Source: Nitrosomonas sp. (GTDB lineage: Bacteria; Pseudomonadota; Gammaproteobacteria; Burkholderiales; Nitrosomonadaceae). From it: a DNA stretch of 64,000 nucleotides. Numbering within the stretch: position 1 is the stretch's first letter; every line of letters begins with the position of its first letter. The stretch covers positions 1 to 64,000 of the forward strand of contig NZ_JAIEMO010000008.1 in NCBI RefSeq assembly GCF_019752095.1. The letters run 5' to 3'. The notes beneath the pieces were generated by a model, which saw nothing but the letters and a program-made list of their open reading frames with translations, made no database searches and was not told the origin of the DNA. The position numbers and the translations under genes are program-made. Positions 54,134 to 64,000 of the stretch are shown one piece after another.

Positions 54134-55633
54134 TTAATGGTCGTGCGTTGCGCCCGCTTTGCCCAGCTCTGCTTTAAGGGCAAAGCTATTGCCTCCGGCG
54201 TATTGCTCGCCGTGAGTAAGTCCTTCGAGAACCTCAACCATTTCACCATCACTGCGGCCTAGCTCTAAAGGACGAGCCTCAAAATACTGGCCATAACGGC
54301 CGAAAACCACCGACCAGTCGCGGAATGTTTGAATGGCATCAACAGAAACGGCAACAGGTACTTCAATTTCTTCCGCCACCAGCTCAGCATTCACAAACAT
54401 ACCGGGACGCCATTTGCCATCGTTATTATCTAACTCAACCCTGGCTGTTGCTGTGCGCGTTTGTCCGCCGATCAAGGTGGAAATATAAGTCACACTTCCT
54501 TCGCTTTCTATGTCGTAAGCCGTTGCCTTTACAGTAACTTTCTGACCAACCCGAATCACGTTAAGATCTTTAGGATAAACCGTAACAGCCGTCCATACTG
54601 TCGATACATCCGCGACAGTATAAATTTCTCTGTCTTCACTGAGTGCCTCACCAAGCGCAACGGACTTGGCAATAATGATTCCGGAAATTGGAGCGCGTAT
54701 TTCATACTTCGCAATGTTTGTTCTTAAGAAGCTAGATTCAGGTTGCACACCTAATGCAAGCAATTTGGTAGCAGCTAACTCTAAGGCAATCTGAGCTTCA
54801 TGCCATAATTCTTCCGCCAAAAGAAATTCCTGTTGGGCACTGATTTTTTCTTCCCACAACTGTTTCTCTCGCTTATACGTTGTTTTTGCCAGGGTCAGCC
54901 GTTTTCTAGCTACAGAATATTGGCTGCGCATGTCGGCTAGCATCGGACTATCGATGACGGCCAACACATCTCCTTTTTTAACCTGCTGGCCATGATGGCC
55001 ATGCACTGCAGTCACCATGCCGGGAGCCCGCGGCACTACGCGCACGATGTTGTGTTCATTAAATATCACTTCTCCCGGTAATCTGAGTTTGGGCTTGATA
55101 GTTGCTGGTCCAGCGGTGAACAGTTCAATTCCCATACTTTTTAGCATGTCATCGCTTATTTCCACCCGTCCTTCCACTTGGCTATGGCTCCAGCGTAAGA
55201 TTTTGCCGTTGAGCGTAGCGGTAATAGCGAGATCAAATGAATGCGGTTCTTCGACGATTTGATCTCCCAATAGATAGTCCGCTTCCGGAGTAAATTTAAA
55301 CAACTGCGCCGGTGCACCTAGCCGGGTTAATGTGACAGTTACGGCAGCAGAAGTGGGTGATAGCAATTTATCACTGTTATACAAATAAACCCGGAACTGT
55401 GGTGGTACGCCTTTTTCGAAAATAGTCAGCTCCAGACTAAAGTCATGATCTGTAAACAGCTTGCCTCCTTTTGGTCCAGTGGCAGGCTGATTCTTAGTTG
55501 ATTTTTCATTGGCATGCGTATCCTCCATCTTCATTTCGGCCCCAGTAGGCTTATCCAAGGTTAGAATCAACCCGCCCAATATAATCCCTATGGCAATTAC
55601 CAACAGGATTGGCATCAATCGCACTTTATCCAT
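54134..55633 (-). CDS. czcB: CzcB-type periplasmic adaptor
   Basis: 499 residues. An N-terminal anchor helix (about 5-24) is followed by a metal-pump-specific domain (GPKGGKLFTDHDFSLELTIFEKGVPPQFRVYLY), lipoyl halves around a hairpin (PRAPGMVTAVHGHHGQQVKKGD), a coiled coil and a beta barrel. It ends in a short His tail (THDH). It bridges CzcA and CzcC. It begins 3 nt after the czcC stop. Confidence 0.9.
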   Translation of the reverse strand: MDKVRLMPILLVIAIGIILGGLILTLDKPTGAEMKMEDTHANEKSTKNQPATGPKGGKLFTDHDFSLELTIFEKGVPPQFRVYLYNSDKLLSPTSAAVTVTLTRLGAPAQLFKFTPEADYLLGDQIVEEPHSFDLAITATLNGKILRWSHSQVEGRVEISDDMLKSMGIELFTAGPATIKPKLRLPGEVIFNEHNIVRVVPRAPGMVTAVHGHHGQQVKKGDVLAVIDSPMLADMRSQYSVARKRLTLAKTTYKREKQLWEEKISAQQEFLLAEELWHEAQIALELAATKLLALGVQPESSFLRTNIAKYEIRAPISGIIIAKSVALGEALSEDREIYTVADVSTVWTAVTVYPKDLNVIRVGQKVTVKATAYDIESEGSVTYISTLIGGQTRTATARVELDNNDGKWRPGMFVNAELVAEEIEVPVAVSVDAIQTFRDWSVVFGRYGQYFEARPLELGRSDGEMVEVLEGLTHGEQYAGGNSFALKAELGKAGATHDH

Positions 55634-55636
55634 AAT

Positions 55637-57061
55637 TTATTCCTTAACCTTTTTTTCTATGCCACGATGAGTCATTACGCTATCGATAGGTGCTGCGATC
55701 AAGCGTTCAATGTCATTCATCAATCGCTGATAATTTGCCAATGCTCGCACGTAGAGCAATTGATTCTGAAATAGCACACGTTGCGCGTCCAGCAACTCCA
55801 GCAAACCAAATTTGCCCAATTCATAGCCCCTGCGTATCACATGAAAAGCACTCTTGGCGCCAGGTAAAATCTCTTCACGTAATAAGTTAATTTCACTCCA
55901 GGCTGCCAGCATTGCTTCGTAAGTCTGCGCCAATTCTGTCTTCAACCTGAGCTTCATCATCGTCTGTTCATCTTCGGCTTTGTCTACACGTTGATAAGCT
56001 TCTTTGAGGTTACCCTGATTACGATCGAATAGAGGTAATGGCATCATTATGCTTGCTATGGCCGTATTGCCACCCACCAGAGCATAATTTACGACGCCTG
56101 CATTTAGGGTCAGGTTGGGAATGCGCCGGGTTTGTTCAACCTCCAATAAAGCTTTGCGGTGCTCGATATTCTTCATGGCGCGGAGCGCCATTGGATTGTC
56201 TAGTACTCTTTTTTCAAGCACTTGAAAGTTTGGTGGCGCAGTCATTATTTCCATATCACCCAAAACTTTATCGAATTGCGGTGAGGAGCTGTTCCATAAC
56301 AGCGCTAATCGCCTGCGTGCGGATATCAGATCTCGTTGCGCTTGTTCTTGCTCAATACGCGTCGTCGATAGACCTATTTGCACTCGGGTTTCTTCGATGG
56401 GCGGTACTTTCCCCGCTTGTACACGACCCGTGACGGTACTGACTACGTTTTGCGCCACTTGATAAGTTTCTACGGCAAGCTTAAGCCGCTCTTGCGCAGC
56501 GAGCACTTCTGTGAACACACCAGCAACTTGGGCGATAATTTCGATGCGTTTGGTTTCATAATCCTTTGCTGCCAACTCTTCTCCAAGTAAAGCTGCGTTC
56601 ACTCTGGCGGTACGCTTTCCGCCTAACTCGATTAATTGACCAATGCGTATGGTCGTGACCTGCTGCACAACTTCTTGCACTATCGAATCGGGTGCATTAA
56701 TGTCACCGCGTAGCTTCTGGATATTTCCAACATTCTCAACATTTACTGACAATTCTGGGTTTCTTAGCAACCCAGCTTGTAGAGTCGCACCTTCCAATGC
56801 ACGCATTTCTTTGGAGAAAGCTGCCAGCTCTGGATTGCGAAGTAAAGCAAGACTGACCGCATCGTGTAGCGTGAGATTACTCGCCTCATTGATTGAAGAA
56901 TCAATGGTGTGATTGTTTGTCCGATTGGATGCGTCACTAAAGGTATCAGCACTAGCTTCTATCTGAGATGAAAAAAACAGTAATAGAATATAGCTCAGTA
57001 GCATGAATCTTAATTCTGTTGCCACCCAACTGCGTGGGCTAGACAGACTGATTAGTTTCAT
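55637..57061 (-). CDS. czcC: CzcC-type outer-membrane efflux channel
   Basis: 474 residues. Signal peptide (ending EASA), then two OEP repeats (LHDAVSLALLRNPELAAFSKEMRALEGATLQAGLLRNPEL; the second with YELGKFGLLELLDAQRVLFQ). A TolC-family protein and the first gene of the czcCBA unit. Confidence 0.9.
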   Translation of the reverse strand: MKLISLSSPRSWVATELRFMLLSYILLLFFSSQIEASADTFSDASNRTNNHTIDSSINEASNLTLHDAVSLALLRNPELAAFSKEMRALEGATLQAGLLRNPELSVNVENVGNIQKLRGDINAPDSIVQEVVQQVTTIRIGQLIELGGKRTARVNAALLGEELAAKDYETKRIEIIAQVAGVFTEVLAAQERLKLAVETYQVAQNVVSTVTGRVQAGKVPPIEETRVQIGLSTTRIEQEQAQRDLISARRRLALLWNSSSPQFDKVLGDMEIMTAPPNFQVLEKRVLDNPMALRAMKNIEHRKALLEVEQTRRIPNLTLNAGVVNYALVGGNTAIASIMMPLPLFDRNQGNLKEAYQRVDKAEDEQTMMKLRLKTELAQTYEAMLAAWSEINLLREEILPGAKSAFHVIRRGYELGKFGLLELLDAQRVLFQNQLLYVRALANYQRLMNDIERLIAAPIDSVMTHRGIEKKVKE

Positions 57062-57182
57062 AGAATTCTCCGGGCATTTGCCCGCGCATGTGTAAAACAG
57101 ATCATCATGAAATTTGAATTGATCTGCACTTGCGCGGGTGTAGATTAATAAATTTAACCCACAAATACTAAATTTTTTTGAT

Positions 57183-57557
57183 CTAGCTTAAAGAAATGCT
57201 TCGAGGAGGGCGTAGGGGTAAATCCGGGATTGTTTCCGGAATAAATGAGGAAATGAATACAGTTATAGTTTCTGCAACGATTAAATCGGGAATGTACGGA
57301 AAAGAATTAAAGAAAAACGGTTGGTACTGTCCCGCGGAGTGCAGACATAAATGGGTGGCTGCATCAAGATCAACACCATCCCAGGTTGCATTATTTCGAT
57401 GCAATTCCAGGTGTGTTGCAGGATCCGCAGATAATGATTGACGAATATGATCCAGTTCATGGGCGAAAACTTCTCCTCTGAAAGATAAGCTCAATCCATT
57501 CGTCAGTATGCTGATAATCAGCACAAGAATAACTGGATAAACAGGATATTTCCGCAT
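57183..57557 (-). CDS. Small membrane-anchored protein upstream of czcCBA (CzcI-like position)
   Basis: 124 residues. An N-terminal hydrophobic helix (about 8-26) is followed by FAHELDHIRQ, a His/Asp-rich middle, LCLHSAGQYQPFFF and a second hydrophobic stretch (about 85-112). The potential metal ligands (His, Asp, Cys) and the location 120 nt upstream of czcC suggest a metal-sensing or modulating role, as proposed for CzcI. Homology is not demonstrable by eye. Confidence 0.6.
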   Translation of the reverse strand: MRKYPVYPVILVLIISILTNGLSLSFRGEVFAHELDHIRQSLSADPATHLELHRNNATWDGVDLDAATHLCLHSAGQYQPFFFNSFPYIPDLIVAETITVFISSFIPETIPDLPLRPPRSISLS

Positions 57558-57666
57558 CGGGGTGTCAATCTACAAATAATGTAAGTCTTGGGTAGTCGCA
57601 ATCATTTCACATTATCACGCTATTTGCAATTAGGAAGTTTTGTCAATAAATTCAAGTTTTGGGCAT

Positions 57667-58266
57667 TTAAATTATCTTGACTCCTTCAAGAGTCAGCATG
57701 TCGATTAAAGTGATGAGAGGCAATCCGATCAATCCGCTAGGATCATTTCCCGTCATTCGTTCAATCAGTGCAATGCCGAGTCCTTCAGATTTTGCGCTGC
57801 CGGCGCATTGATAAGGCTGTTCTTTTAACAAGTAATTCTCAATTTGTTGATCGCTCAACTGGCGGAATTTCACATGGTATGGAATAACACGTATTTGTAG
57901 CTTATCCGTGAAACTATTGAGGACACATACGGCAGTATGAAAAACGACTTCCTTTCCTCGGGTTTGTCGTAATTGCTCCACCGCATTAGCATGATTCAAC
58001 GGCTTGCCAAGACGAACATCCCCTAAAGCTGCCACTTGATCTGAGCCAATAATAAGCGCCTGTGGATAAGTTTTGGCTACTGCGCGGGCTTTTGCCTCAG
58101 CTAACCGTGCCGCCGTTTGTTCGGGTAATTCGTCGATTAGCGGCGTTTCGTTAATTTGCGGATTGCTCGTTTCAAAAGAAATTTGCAGTCGTTGAAGCAA
58201 TTCTTTGCGATAGATCGAGCCGGATCCCAGTATAATTTGTTGCGTAAAGTCGTTTTGTGTTTTCAA
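57667..58266 (-). CDS. maf: Maf-family nucleotide pyrophosphatase (YceF-type)
   Basis: I prefer the TTG start ending at 58266 because AGAAGGA lies 4 nt upstream (58271-58277). It gives 199 residues starting [16 protein letters not shown], close to family starts. The frame to an ATG at 58314 adds 16 unlikely residues. Motifs: [13 protein letters not shown], the catalytic Asp in [23 protein letters not shown] and [10 protein letters not shown]. It removes modified or non-canonical NTPs. It faces yceD, the order usual in proteobacteria. Confidence 0.88.
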   Translation of the reverse strand: MKTQNDFTQQIILGSGSIYRKELLQRLQISFETSNPQINETPLIDELPEQTAARLAEAKARAVAKTYPQALIIGSDQVAALGDVRLGKPLNHANAVEQLRQTRGKEVVFHTAVCVLNSFTDKLQIRVIPYHVKFRQLSDQQIENYLLKEQPYQCAGSAKSEGLGIALIERMTGNDPSGLIGLPLITLIDMLTLEGVKII

Positions 58267-58323
58267 AATTTCCTTCTGTATTTTTTTGACACTGATGAGT
58301 AAAAAATATAACATGCGCGCCTT

Positions 58324-58839
58324 ATGTCTGTTAGGTTAATGATAGACCCTCTAGATTTTGTTCAAAATGCGGGTATACGTCATGGTAGAATCCCGGTGGC
58401 TGATCTTGCGCGTCTGCATGACTTGCTGTTTGATAAAGAAGGGGAACTAATCTATCAAATTAGTGGCCAATTCGACAAGAATGCAAAGCCTGGCTTGCAG
58501 CTGGAAGTAAAAGGCAGAATTCATCTTAATTGTCAGCGCTGCCTAGAGAAACTGGCTTGCAAAATTGATCTTAAGACATTTTTGTTGCTGGCAAAAAATG
58601 AAGTAGAGCTGCAACAGGTTGACGAAGACGATACTATTGATGCTATTTTAGCAACACCTGACTTGGATATGGTCAATTTAATTGAAGATGAAGTAATTCT
58701 CAGTTTGTCGATTTCATCGCGACATGCAGAGGGTGAGTGTAGCCCGCTTAAACTAAAGTCAATTGAAGATAATCTGATCGACAAAAAAAAAACAGCACAT
58801 CCCTTTGCAGCATTGGCGGCATTAAAAAAGACAAATTAA
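58324..58839 (+). CDS. yceD: YceD (DUF177) ribosome/lipid-cluster protein
   Basis: 171 residues. The conserved [22 protein letters not shown] has the CxxC pair, and the acidic [16 protein letters not shown] follows. A second start at 58339 (Met6) is possible; neither has a strong ribosome site. The family sits next to rpmF and plsX throughout proteobacteria and is linked to 23S rRNA and lipid supply; the biochemistry is unsettled. Confidence 0.9.
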   Translation: MSVRLMIDPLDFVQNAGIRHGRIPVADLARLHDLLFDKEGELIYQISGQFDKNAKPGLQLEVKGRIHLNCQRCLEKLACKIDLKTFLLLAKNEVELQQVDEDDTIDAILATPDLDMVNLIEDEVILSLSISSRHAEGECSPLKLKSIEDNLIDKKKTAHPFAALAALKKTN

Positions 58840-58857
58840 GCTTAAGGAGTTATCGCA

Positions 58858-59037
58858 ATGGCAGTTCAACAAAACAAAAAATCACCATCGAAACGCGGCA
58901 TGCATCGCTCGCATGATTTCCTAACTAGCCCACCATTAGCCGTGGAACCAAGTACGGGAGAAATTCACTTGCGTCACCATATTAGTCCGAACGGATATTA
59001 TCGTGGCAAAAAAGTCGTTAAAACTAAAAACGATTAA
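58858..59037 (+). CDS. rpmF: 50S ribosomal protein L32
   Basis: 59 residues: [20 protein letters not shown], then the conserved [15 protein letters not shown] tail. This form lacks the zinc-binding Cys pairs (C-minus type). AAGGAG at 58844-58849 precedes the ATG. It lies between yceD and plsX, the standard order. Confidence 0.97.
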   Translation: MAVQQNKKSPSKRGMHRSHDFLTSPPLAVEPSTGEIHLRHHISPNGYYRGKKVVKTKND

Positions 59038-59103
59038 TAATTTCTCTCTATTGCTACGACATACCTGAATATAAGTTTTTCGCAGCCACAAGAGCACTGA
59101 TAA

Positions 59104-60144
59104 TTGGATATTACGGTAGCGATAGATTGTATGGGGGGTGATCATGGCCCACATGTCACAGTTCCGTCCGCACTCGATTATTTGCGCAACGATCCTGAGG
59201 CTAATATTATCCTTGTTGGCATTCCCGATGCTATCGAAGCTGAACTACGTGCCGCAAATTCTGAACTCGGAACAAGAATACGTTTGCATCCAGCAAGTGA
59301 AGTGATCGGTATGGATGAGTCTCCGGCAGTAGCGCTGCGTGGCAAGAAGGACTCTTCCATGCGAGTTTCCATCAATCTGGTTAAGACAGGCGAAGCACAG
59401 GCCTGCATCAGTGCCGGAAACACAGGTGCGCTATTGGCAACTTCCCGTTTCGTGTTAAAAACGATTCCCGGTGTTGATCGTCCGGCACTGGCTGTAGTTT
59501 TGCCCACTAGCATTGGCCATACTTATGTTTTAGACATGGGTGCAAACGTTGACTGTACCGCGGAGCACTTATTTCAATTTGGAATCATGGGAGCATCCTT
59601 GGTGTCTTCGGTGGAAAACAAGGCATATCCAAGCGTTGGGTTACTCAACATTGGTGAAGAAGAAATTAAAGGAAATGAGATAGTCAAACAGGCAGCTGAA
59701 TTATTGCGCGCTAGCGGACTTAATTTTTATGGTAATGTCGAGGGCACCGATATTTATAAGGGAACGACTGATGTTGTGGTTTGCGATGGATTCGTTGGCA
59801 ATATCACCTTAAAAACATCGGAGGGCCTGGCACAAATGCTAGGAACTTATTTGCGCGAAGAATTCAAACGCAATTTGCTGACAAAACTAGCGGGTGTCAT
59901 TGCGATGCCTGTCATTAATTCGTTCAAACGCCGCGTTGATCACCGTCGCTATAATGGCGCCAGTTTTTTGGGCTTGCGTGGGATAGTAATTAAAAGCCAT
60001 GGTTCCGCAGATAAATATGCTTTTGGCTTTGCTATAAAACGAGCTGCTGATGAAGTTCGTGGCGGAATGTTGCGGCGGATTAGCGAACGGGTGGCTGAGT
60101 TTTCTCAGCATCCACAAATATCTTCTAAAGAAATTACAAGATAA
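59104..60144 (+). CDS. plsX: Phosphate acyltransferase PlsX
   Basis: 346 residues. The start must be TTG 59104: an in-frame TAA sits immediately before it and the family's N-terminus ([15 protein letters not shown]) begins at once. It converts acyl-ACP to acyl-phosphate for phospholipid synthesis. [13 protein letters not shown] and the C-terminal [21 protein letters not shown] are family motifs. It overlaps fabH by one base (TAATG). Confidence 0.95.
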   Translation: MDITVAIDCMGGDHGPHVTVPSALDYLRNDPEANIILVGIPDAIEAELRAANSELGTRIRLHPASEVIGMDESPAVALRGKKDSSMRVSINLVKTGEAQACISAGNTGALLATSRFVLKTIPGVDRPALAVVLPTSIGHTYVLDMGANVDCTAEHLFQFGIMGASLVSSVENKAYPSVGLLNIGEEEIKGNEIVKQAAELLRASGLNFYGNVEGTDIYKGTTDVVVCDGFVGNITLKTSEGLAQMLGTYLREEFKRNLLTKLAGVIAMPVINSFKRRVDHRRYNGASFLGLRGIVIKSHGSADKYAFGFAIKRAADEVRGGMLRRISERVAEFSQHPQISSKEITR

Positions 60145-61100
60145 TGTTTTCAAGAATTACTGGAACAGGTAGCTATTTACCGGAAAAAATACTTACCAAT
60201 CTTGATCTGGAGCGTATCGTTGATACCAGTGATGAATGGATACGAACACGAACCGGCATTACCCAGCGGCATATTGCCGCTGAGGATCAGGTTGCCAGTG
60301 ATCTAGCGTTGTATGCGTGCCAGAATGCCATGCTGGCTGCCGGCGTCACCGGAAAAGACATTGATCTTATCATTGTTGCCACTACCACACCCGATATGAT
60401 TTTTCCAAGCACTGCCTGTATTCTGCAAAATAAATTGGGTATCGAGAACTGCCCGGCATTTGATGTGCAAGCGGTTTGCAGTGGCTTTATTTATGCACTG
60501 GCAACAGCTGATATGTTTGTCAGTTCAGGAAAATGCCGCAATGCCTTAGTCGTTGGTAGTGAAATTTACTCAAAAATACTCGATTGGAGCGATCGTAACA
60601 CCTGTGTTTTGTTTGGCGATGGTGCGGGGGCGGTGGTATTGTCGCGCAGTGATCGACCCGGAATTTTATCAACACATCTGCATGCCAGTGGCAGCTATAG
60701 TAATATTCTGTCTGCCCCTGGATGCATCAGTGGCGGTAAAGTGCAAGGTACGCCTTACATCAGCATGGAAGGTAATGCCGTTTTTAAATTCGCGGTCAAA
60801 GTTCTGGAAGAGGTTGTGCACGAAGCAGTCGCAGAAAACAATCTGCAGTCCACCGATCTTGATTGGTTAATTCCTCATCAGGCTAATATCCGGATTATTC
60901 AATCAACTGCAAAAAAATTGGGGTTGTCCATGGAAAAAGTAGTAGTAGCAGTGGATAAACACGGCAACACTTCAGCAGCTTCCATTCCACTTGCGCTTGA
61001 TATTGCCGTGCGTGACGGACGCATTCAGCCTGATCAATTGATTCTGATGGAAGGTGTTGGCGGTGGTTTTACATGGGGAGCAGTTTTGCTGCGTTGGTGA
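60144..61100 (+). CDS. fabH: Beta-ketoacyl-ACP synthase III
   Basis: 318 residues. Catalytic triad: Cys112 ([11 protein letters not shown]), His in [11 protein letters not shown] and Asn in KHGNTSAAS. Initiates fatty-acid synthesis by condensing acetyl-CoA with malonyl-ACP. Coupled to plsX by the TAATG overlap. Confidence 0.96.
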   Translation: MFSRITGTGSYLPEKILTNLDLERIVDTSDEWIRTRTGITQRHIAAEDQVASDLALYACQNAMLAAGVTGKDIDLIIVATTTPDMIFPSTACILQNKLGIENCPAFDVQAVCSGFIYALATADMFVSSGKCRNALVVGSEIYSKILDWSDRNTCVLFGDGAGAVVLSRSDRPGILSTHLHASGSYSNILSAPGCISGGKVQGTPYISMEGNAVFKFAVKVLEEVVHEAVAENNLQSTDLDWLIPHQANIRIIQSTAKKLGLSMEKVVVAVDKHGNTSAASIPLALDIAVRDGRIQPDQLILMEGVGGGFTWGAVLLRW

Positions 61101-61102
61101 TC

Positions 61103-62047
61103 ATGAAATTTGCATTTGTATTCCCGGGTCAAGGGTCGCAATCGATTGGAATGATGCATGGGTACACAGATTTACCCATTATTCAAGAGACTTTTCAAGA
61201 AGCTTCCGATATCCTCAAGCAGGATTTCTGGTCGATGGTAAATTCCGGGCCTGCGGAAGACCTTAATCTCACACTAAATACCCAGCCCCTCATGCTTGCC
61301 GCAGGAGTGGCTGTATATCGCGCTTGGATTAGTTTGGGTGGAAAAGAACCAGTATTCCTGGCTGGACATAGTCTGGGCGAGTACACCGCGCTGGTTGCGT
61401 CGGAAGCGCTGAGTTTTGCCGATGCACTATCATTAGTGCATTTTCGTGCACAAGTTATGCAGCAAGCTGTGCCGGAAGGTATTGGTGGAATGGCTGCGAT
61501 TCTTGGGCTGGATGATGAAGCCATCACAGCGATTTGTCGCGACATCACAAATAAGGGTAATGGAGAGTCTCTTGAGCCAGCCAACTTCAACTCACCAGGT
61601 CAGATCGTTATCGCGGGACACAAAAATGCAATTTTGCAAGGAATAGAATTAGCCAAATCCAAAGGGGCAAAGCGTGCAATTATGCTGCCCATGAGCATTC
61701 CTTCACATTGTTCTCTAATGAAACCGGCAGCTGAAAGATTACAGTTGCAATTGCAACGTGTCACGTTGCAAGCGCCTAACATTCCAATTCTGCATAATAC
61801 TGATGTGAAATCACATTCAGATCCAGCGACAATCAAAGAAATTCTAGCTCAACAGCTCATAAGGCCGGTACATTGGGTGGACACTATCCGAGCTTTTGCG
61901 GCTGCTGAAATTACGCATGTTATCGAATGTGGTCCCGGCAAGGTATTGGCTGGATTGAATAAACGCATCGATCAAAATTTACAACAATTGTCATTGACTG
62001 ATAGTGAAGCAATCAAGCAAGCTATTAACGATGTAAGGGCATTATGA
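61103..62047 (+). CDS. fabD: Malonyl-CoA:ACP transacylase
   Basis: I start at ATG 61103 (MKFAFVFPGQGSQ), 2 nt after the fabH stop; an open extension to 61073 overlaps fabH and is discarded. 314 residues. Active Ser90 in GHSLGE, Arg in HFRAQVMQ and His in IPSHCSLM. Supplies malonyl-ACP. Confidence 0.96.
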   Translation: MKFAFVFPGQGSQSIGMMHGYTDLPIIQETFQEASDILKQDFWSMVNSGPAEDLNLTLNTQPLMLAAGVAVYRAWISLGGKEPVFLAGHSLGEYTALVASEALSFADALSLVHFRAQVMQQAVPEGIGGMAAILGLDDEAITAICRDITNKGNGESLEPANFNSPGQIVIAGHKNAILQGIELAKSKGAKRAIMLPMSIPSHCSLMKPAAERLQLQLQRVTLQAPNIPILHNTDVKSHSDPATIKEILAQQLIRPVHWVDTIRAFAAAEITHVIECGPGKVLAGLNKRIDQNLQQLSLTDSEAIKQAINDVRAL

Positions 62048-62093
62048 ACAATGTTTATTTGCAGCAAATCATCATGACTCTATGAAAGGAGAT

Positions 62094-62837
62094 ATGATCT
62101 TGGAGAATAAGATTGCTTTGGTAACTGGCGCTAGCCGCGGAATCGGACATGCTATCGCATTAAAACTAGGGCAGCTTGGTGCGGTAGTTATCGGTACGGC
62201 AACTAGCGAAAGTGGCATGACTGCGATTAATCAATACCTGGATAAGGCGGGCATTAAAGGCACCGGCGTCGTTTTAAACGTGAATGATGCCGAGCAAATC
62301 AACCATGCTATTCAAACCATTCGTGAAAAATTTGGTGAAGTGGAAATATTGGTGAATAACGCCGGGGTTACGCGTGATAATCTGCTGGTTCGTATGAAAG
62401 ATGAAGATTGGGATGAAATCATGGAGACTGATTTGAAATCAGTTTTCCGATTAAGCCGCGCGGTTCTTCGCGCAATGATGAAGGCCCGATATGGCCGTAT
62501 TATTAATATTTCTTCTGTTGTCGGTGCAATGGGGAATACGGGGCAAACGAACTATGCAGCTGCTAAAGCAGGAGTATTTGGGTTTAGTAAATCATTGGCG
62601 CGTGAAGTAGGTAGTCGCAATATTACCGTCAACTGTGTTGCTCCAGGCTTCATCGATACGGATATGACGCGCTCCCTGCCGGATGCGTTTCAACAAAACT
62701 TGATTCAGCATGTTCCCTTGGGGCGATTGGGGCGACCTGAAGAAGTTGCTTCAGCCGTTGCATTCCTTGCTTCGTTTGCGGCAGGCTATATTACGGGCAC
62801 GACGTTGCATGTTAATGGTGGAATGTATATGGATTAG
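62094..62837 (+). CDS. fabG: 3-oxoacyl-ACP reductase
   Basis: About 247 residues. The Shine-Dalgarno AAGGAG (62086-62091) is 2 nt from ATG 62094 but 8 nt from an in-frame TTG at 62100, so either may be the true start; ATG 62082 lies before the site. Short-chain dehydrogenase with NADP motif TGASRGIG, catalytic Ser (NISSVVG), Tyr-x3-Lys (YAAAKAG) and the C-terminal YITGTTLHVNGGM. Confidence 0.95.
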   Translation: MILENKIALVTGASRGIGHAIALKLGQLGAVVIGTATSESGMTAINQYLDKAGIKGTGVVLNVNDAEQINHAIQTIREKFGEVEILVNNAGVTRDNLLVRMKDEDWDEIMETDLKSVFRLSRAVLRAMMKARYGRIINISSVVGAMGNTGQTNYAAAKAGVFGFSKSLAREVGSRNITVNCVAPGFIDTDMTRSLPDAFQQNLIQHVPLGRLGRPEEVASAVAFLASFAAGYITGTTLHVNGGMYMD

Positions 62838-63022
62838 CACATAGATAAATAGAAATTAATTCAATCAATTGTGGAAGTAAGTTAATCACAAAAAATATTT
62901 TTATAATGTAAAACTGAATAAAACTAGACAATAGTTACATCCTGTACCATGTTTCGATTCTGTTGGCATGTAAAATTTGTTAGAATAAATAAGTTTTTCT
63001 TACTTGAGAAGGAAATACCCAG

Positions 63023-63265
63023 ATGGAAAATATTGAGCAGCGGATTAAAAAAATTGTAGCTGAGCAACTTGGCGTTAATGAAGCAGAAGTCAAGAATGAA
63101 TCATCTTTTGTCAATGATTTGGGCGCAGATTCGCTTGATACGGTGGAATTGGTTATGGCATTGGAAGAAGAGTTCGAGTGCGAAATCCCAGATGAACAAG
63201 CAGAAAAAATAAATACCGTTCAGGAAGCGATCGATTACGTCACCGCCAACACGAGTGCTGGTTAG
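63023..63265 (+). CDS. acpP: Acyl carrier protein
   Basis: 80 residues, acidic. The phosphopantetheine attachment Ser37 is in [18 protein letters not shown] precedes the ATG. It is separated from fabG by a 185-nt AT-rich spacer that may hold its own promoter, as is common for acpP. Confidence 0.97.
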   Translation: MENIEQRIKKIVAEQLGVNEAEVKNESSFVNDLGADSLDTVELVMALEEEFECEIPDEQAEKINTVQEAIDYVTANTSAG

Positions 63266-63303
63266 TTTCTGGTTTTTTATATGTACATGGAAGTGGAGTA
63301 ATT

Positions 63304-64000
63304 TTGTCCAAACGTAAGGTAGTGGTGACCGGATTGGGTATCGTGTCACCTGTTGGAAACACAATTTCAGGCGCATGGGAGAACATTATTGCGGGAAAGT
63401 CTGGCATTACTAGGATTTCCCGCTTTGATGCGTCTGGTTTTACTTCACAGATTGCTGGCGAAGTAAAAGATTTTGATATTCACCAATATCTCTCAGCGAA
63501 AGAAGCACGCCGCATGGATATTTTTATTCATTATGGTATGGCTGCAGCTATACAAGCAGTTAAAGATGCAGGTATCGATGAAATTTCTCAGTTAGATGCG
63601 GAAAAGATCGGTGTAAATATCGGTTCGGGCATTGGCGGATTGTCGATGATTGAGAGTACCGACATCGCATATCATGCGGGTGGGCCACGTAAAATATCTC
63701 CCTTCTTTATACCCAGCACTATCATTAACATGATTGCGGGAAATTTATCCATCATGTATGGCTATAAAGGCCCCAACCTAGCCATTGTGACAGCATGTAC
63801 TACAGCTACGCACAGTATAGGTCACTCAGCGCGTATGATTGAATATGGCGATGCCGATATCATGGTGTGTGGTGGTGCCGAATCTTGTGTAACGCCTCTT
63901 GCTATCGGCGGGTTTGCCGCCGCTAAAGCTTTGTCAGTACACAATGATGAACCAGAAATTGCAAGCCGCCCTTGGGACATCGATCGTGATGGTTTTGTCC
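63304..64000 (+). CDS. fabF: Beta-ketoacyl-ACP synthase II (3' end beyond the window)
   Basis: It opens at TTG 63304, 5 nt after GGAG (63295-63298), with SKRKVVVTGLGIVSPVG. The frame stays open for 232 codons to the window end. The catalytic Cys165 is in VTACTTATHSIG, where most FabF have TACATGAHSIG, a small variation near the active site. It elongates acyl chains. The His residues of the triad lie outside the window. Confidence 0.95.
   Translation, partial: MSKRKVVVTGLGIVSPVGNTISGAWENIIAGKSGITRISRFDASGFTSQIAGEVKDFDIHQYLSAKEARRMDIFIHYGMAAAIQAVKDAGIDEISQLDAEKIGVNIGSGIGGLSMIESTDIAYHAGGPRKISPFFIPSTIINMIAGNLSIMYGYKGPNLAIVTACTTATHSIGHSARMIEYGDADIMVCGGAESCVTPLAIGGFAAAKALSVHNDEPEIASRPWDIDRDGFV

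Overview
The window looks like a chromosomal segment of a betaproteobacterium with moderate GC. The tol-pal/queCE order, the CysI + DUF934 + Fe-S CysH assimilation set, the three-piece pntAA-AB-B and the czcCBA locus would fit a Nitrosomonas-like nitrifier. That placement is inference: no ammonia-oxidation gene lies in the window. I see no prophage, CRISPR array or plasmid functions. One IS3-family element is present.

Layout. (1) 1-6127: the tail of an unidentified gene, then a tightly packed minus-strand operon. It encodes a zinc-ribbon/degenerate-GGDEF regulator, a processive family-2 glycosyltransferase, a TolC-like outer-membrane protein fused to a TIM-barrel-like domain, and an HlyD-type adaptor. 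I read it as a cyclic-di-GMP-responsive polysaccharide synthesis and export machine that uses TolC/HlyD parts. (2) 6.6-8.4 kb: three exported proteins (Gly/Tyr-rich, TraT-like lipoprotein, Spy/LTXXQ-like). (3) 8.4-16 kb, minus strand: cysM, ybgC, tolQRAB, pal, cpoB, queE, queC. (4) 16-24 kb: ComEA-like protein, an HtrA protease translationally coupled to a BT1-like transporter, a Nif3-like protein, mltA, dsbC, a UbiH-type hydroxylase, a tRNA with CAU anticodon, and a 37-residue membrane peptide. (5) 24-30.8 kb: cysK-cysE, small conserved genes, and an IS3 element inserted just upstream of a Tim44-domain gene. (6) 30.9-35.5 kb: cysB facing a small unknown gene, cysI, DUF934 and cysH, which form the sulfate-to-sulfide branch. 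(7) 35.7-43.4 kb: a receiver protein, a 1182-residue flavin/Fe-S oxidoreductase resembling NfnB and NfnA fused in one chain, an Hpt protein, and the proton-translocating transhydrogenase pntAA-AB-B. (8) 43.5-50.8 kb: an EAL protein lacking the DDFG motif, an RpfE-like protein, icd, csp, clpS, clpA. (9) 50.9-57.6 kb: czcCBA-type metal efflux and a small leader gene. (10) 57.7-64 kb: maf facing yceD-rpmF-plsX-fabH-fabD-fabG-acpP-fabF (cut at the window end), the classical fatty-acid synthesis cluster.

Themes. Two catalytically degenerate c-di-GMP proteins suggest effector rather than enzyme roles, and one of them sits in the polysaccharide operon. Cysteine synthesis is spread over three loci (cysM, cysK-cysE, cysB/cysI/cysH). 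The sulfite reductase has no cysJ beside it, while two NADPH-handling systems (Nfn-like and Pnt) sit immediately downstream.
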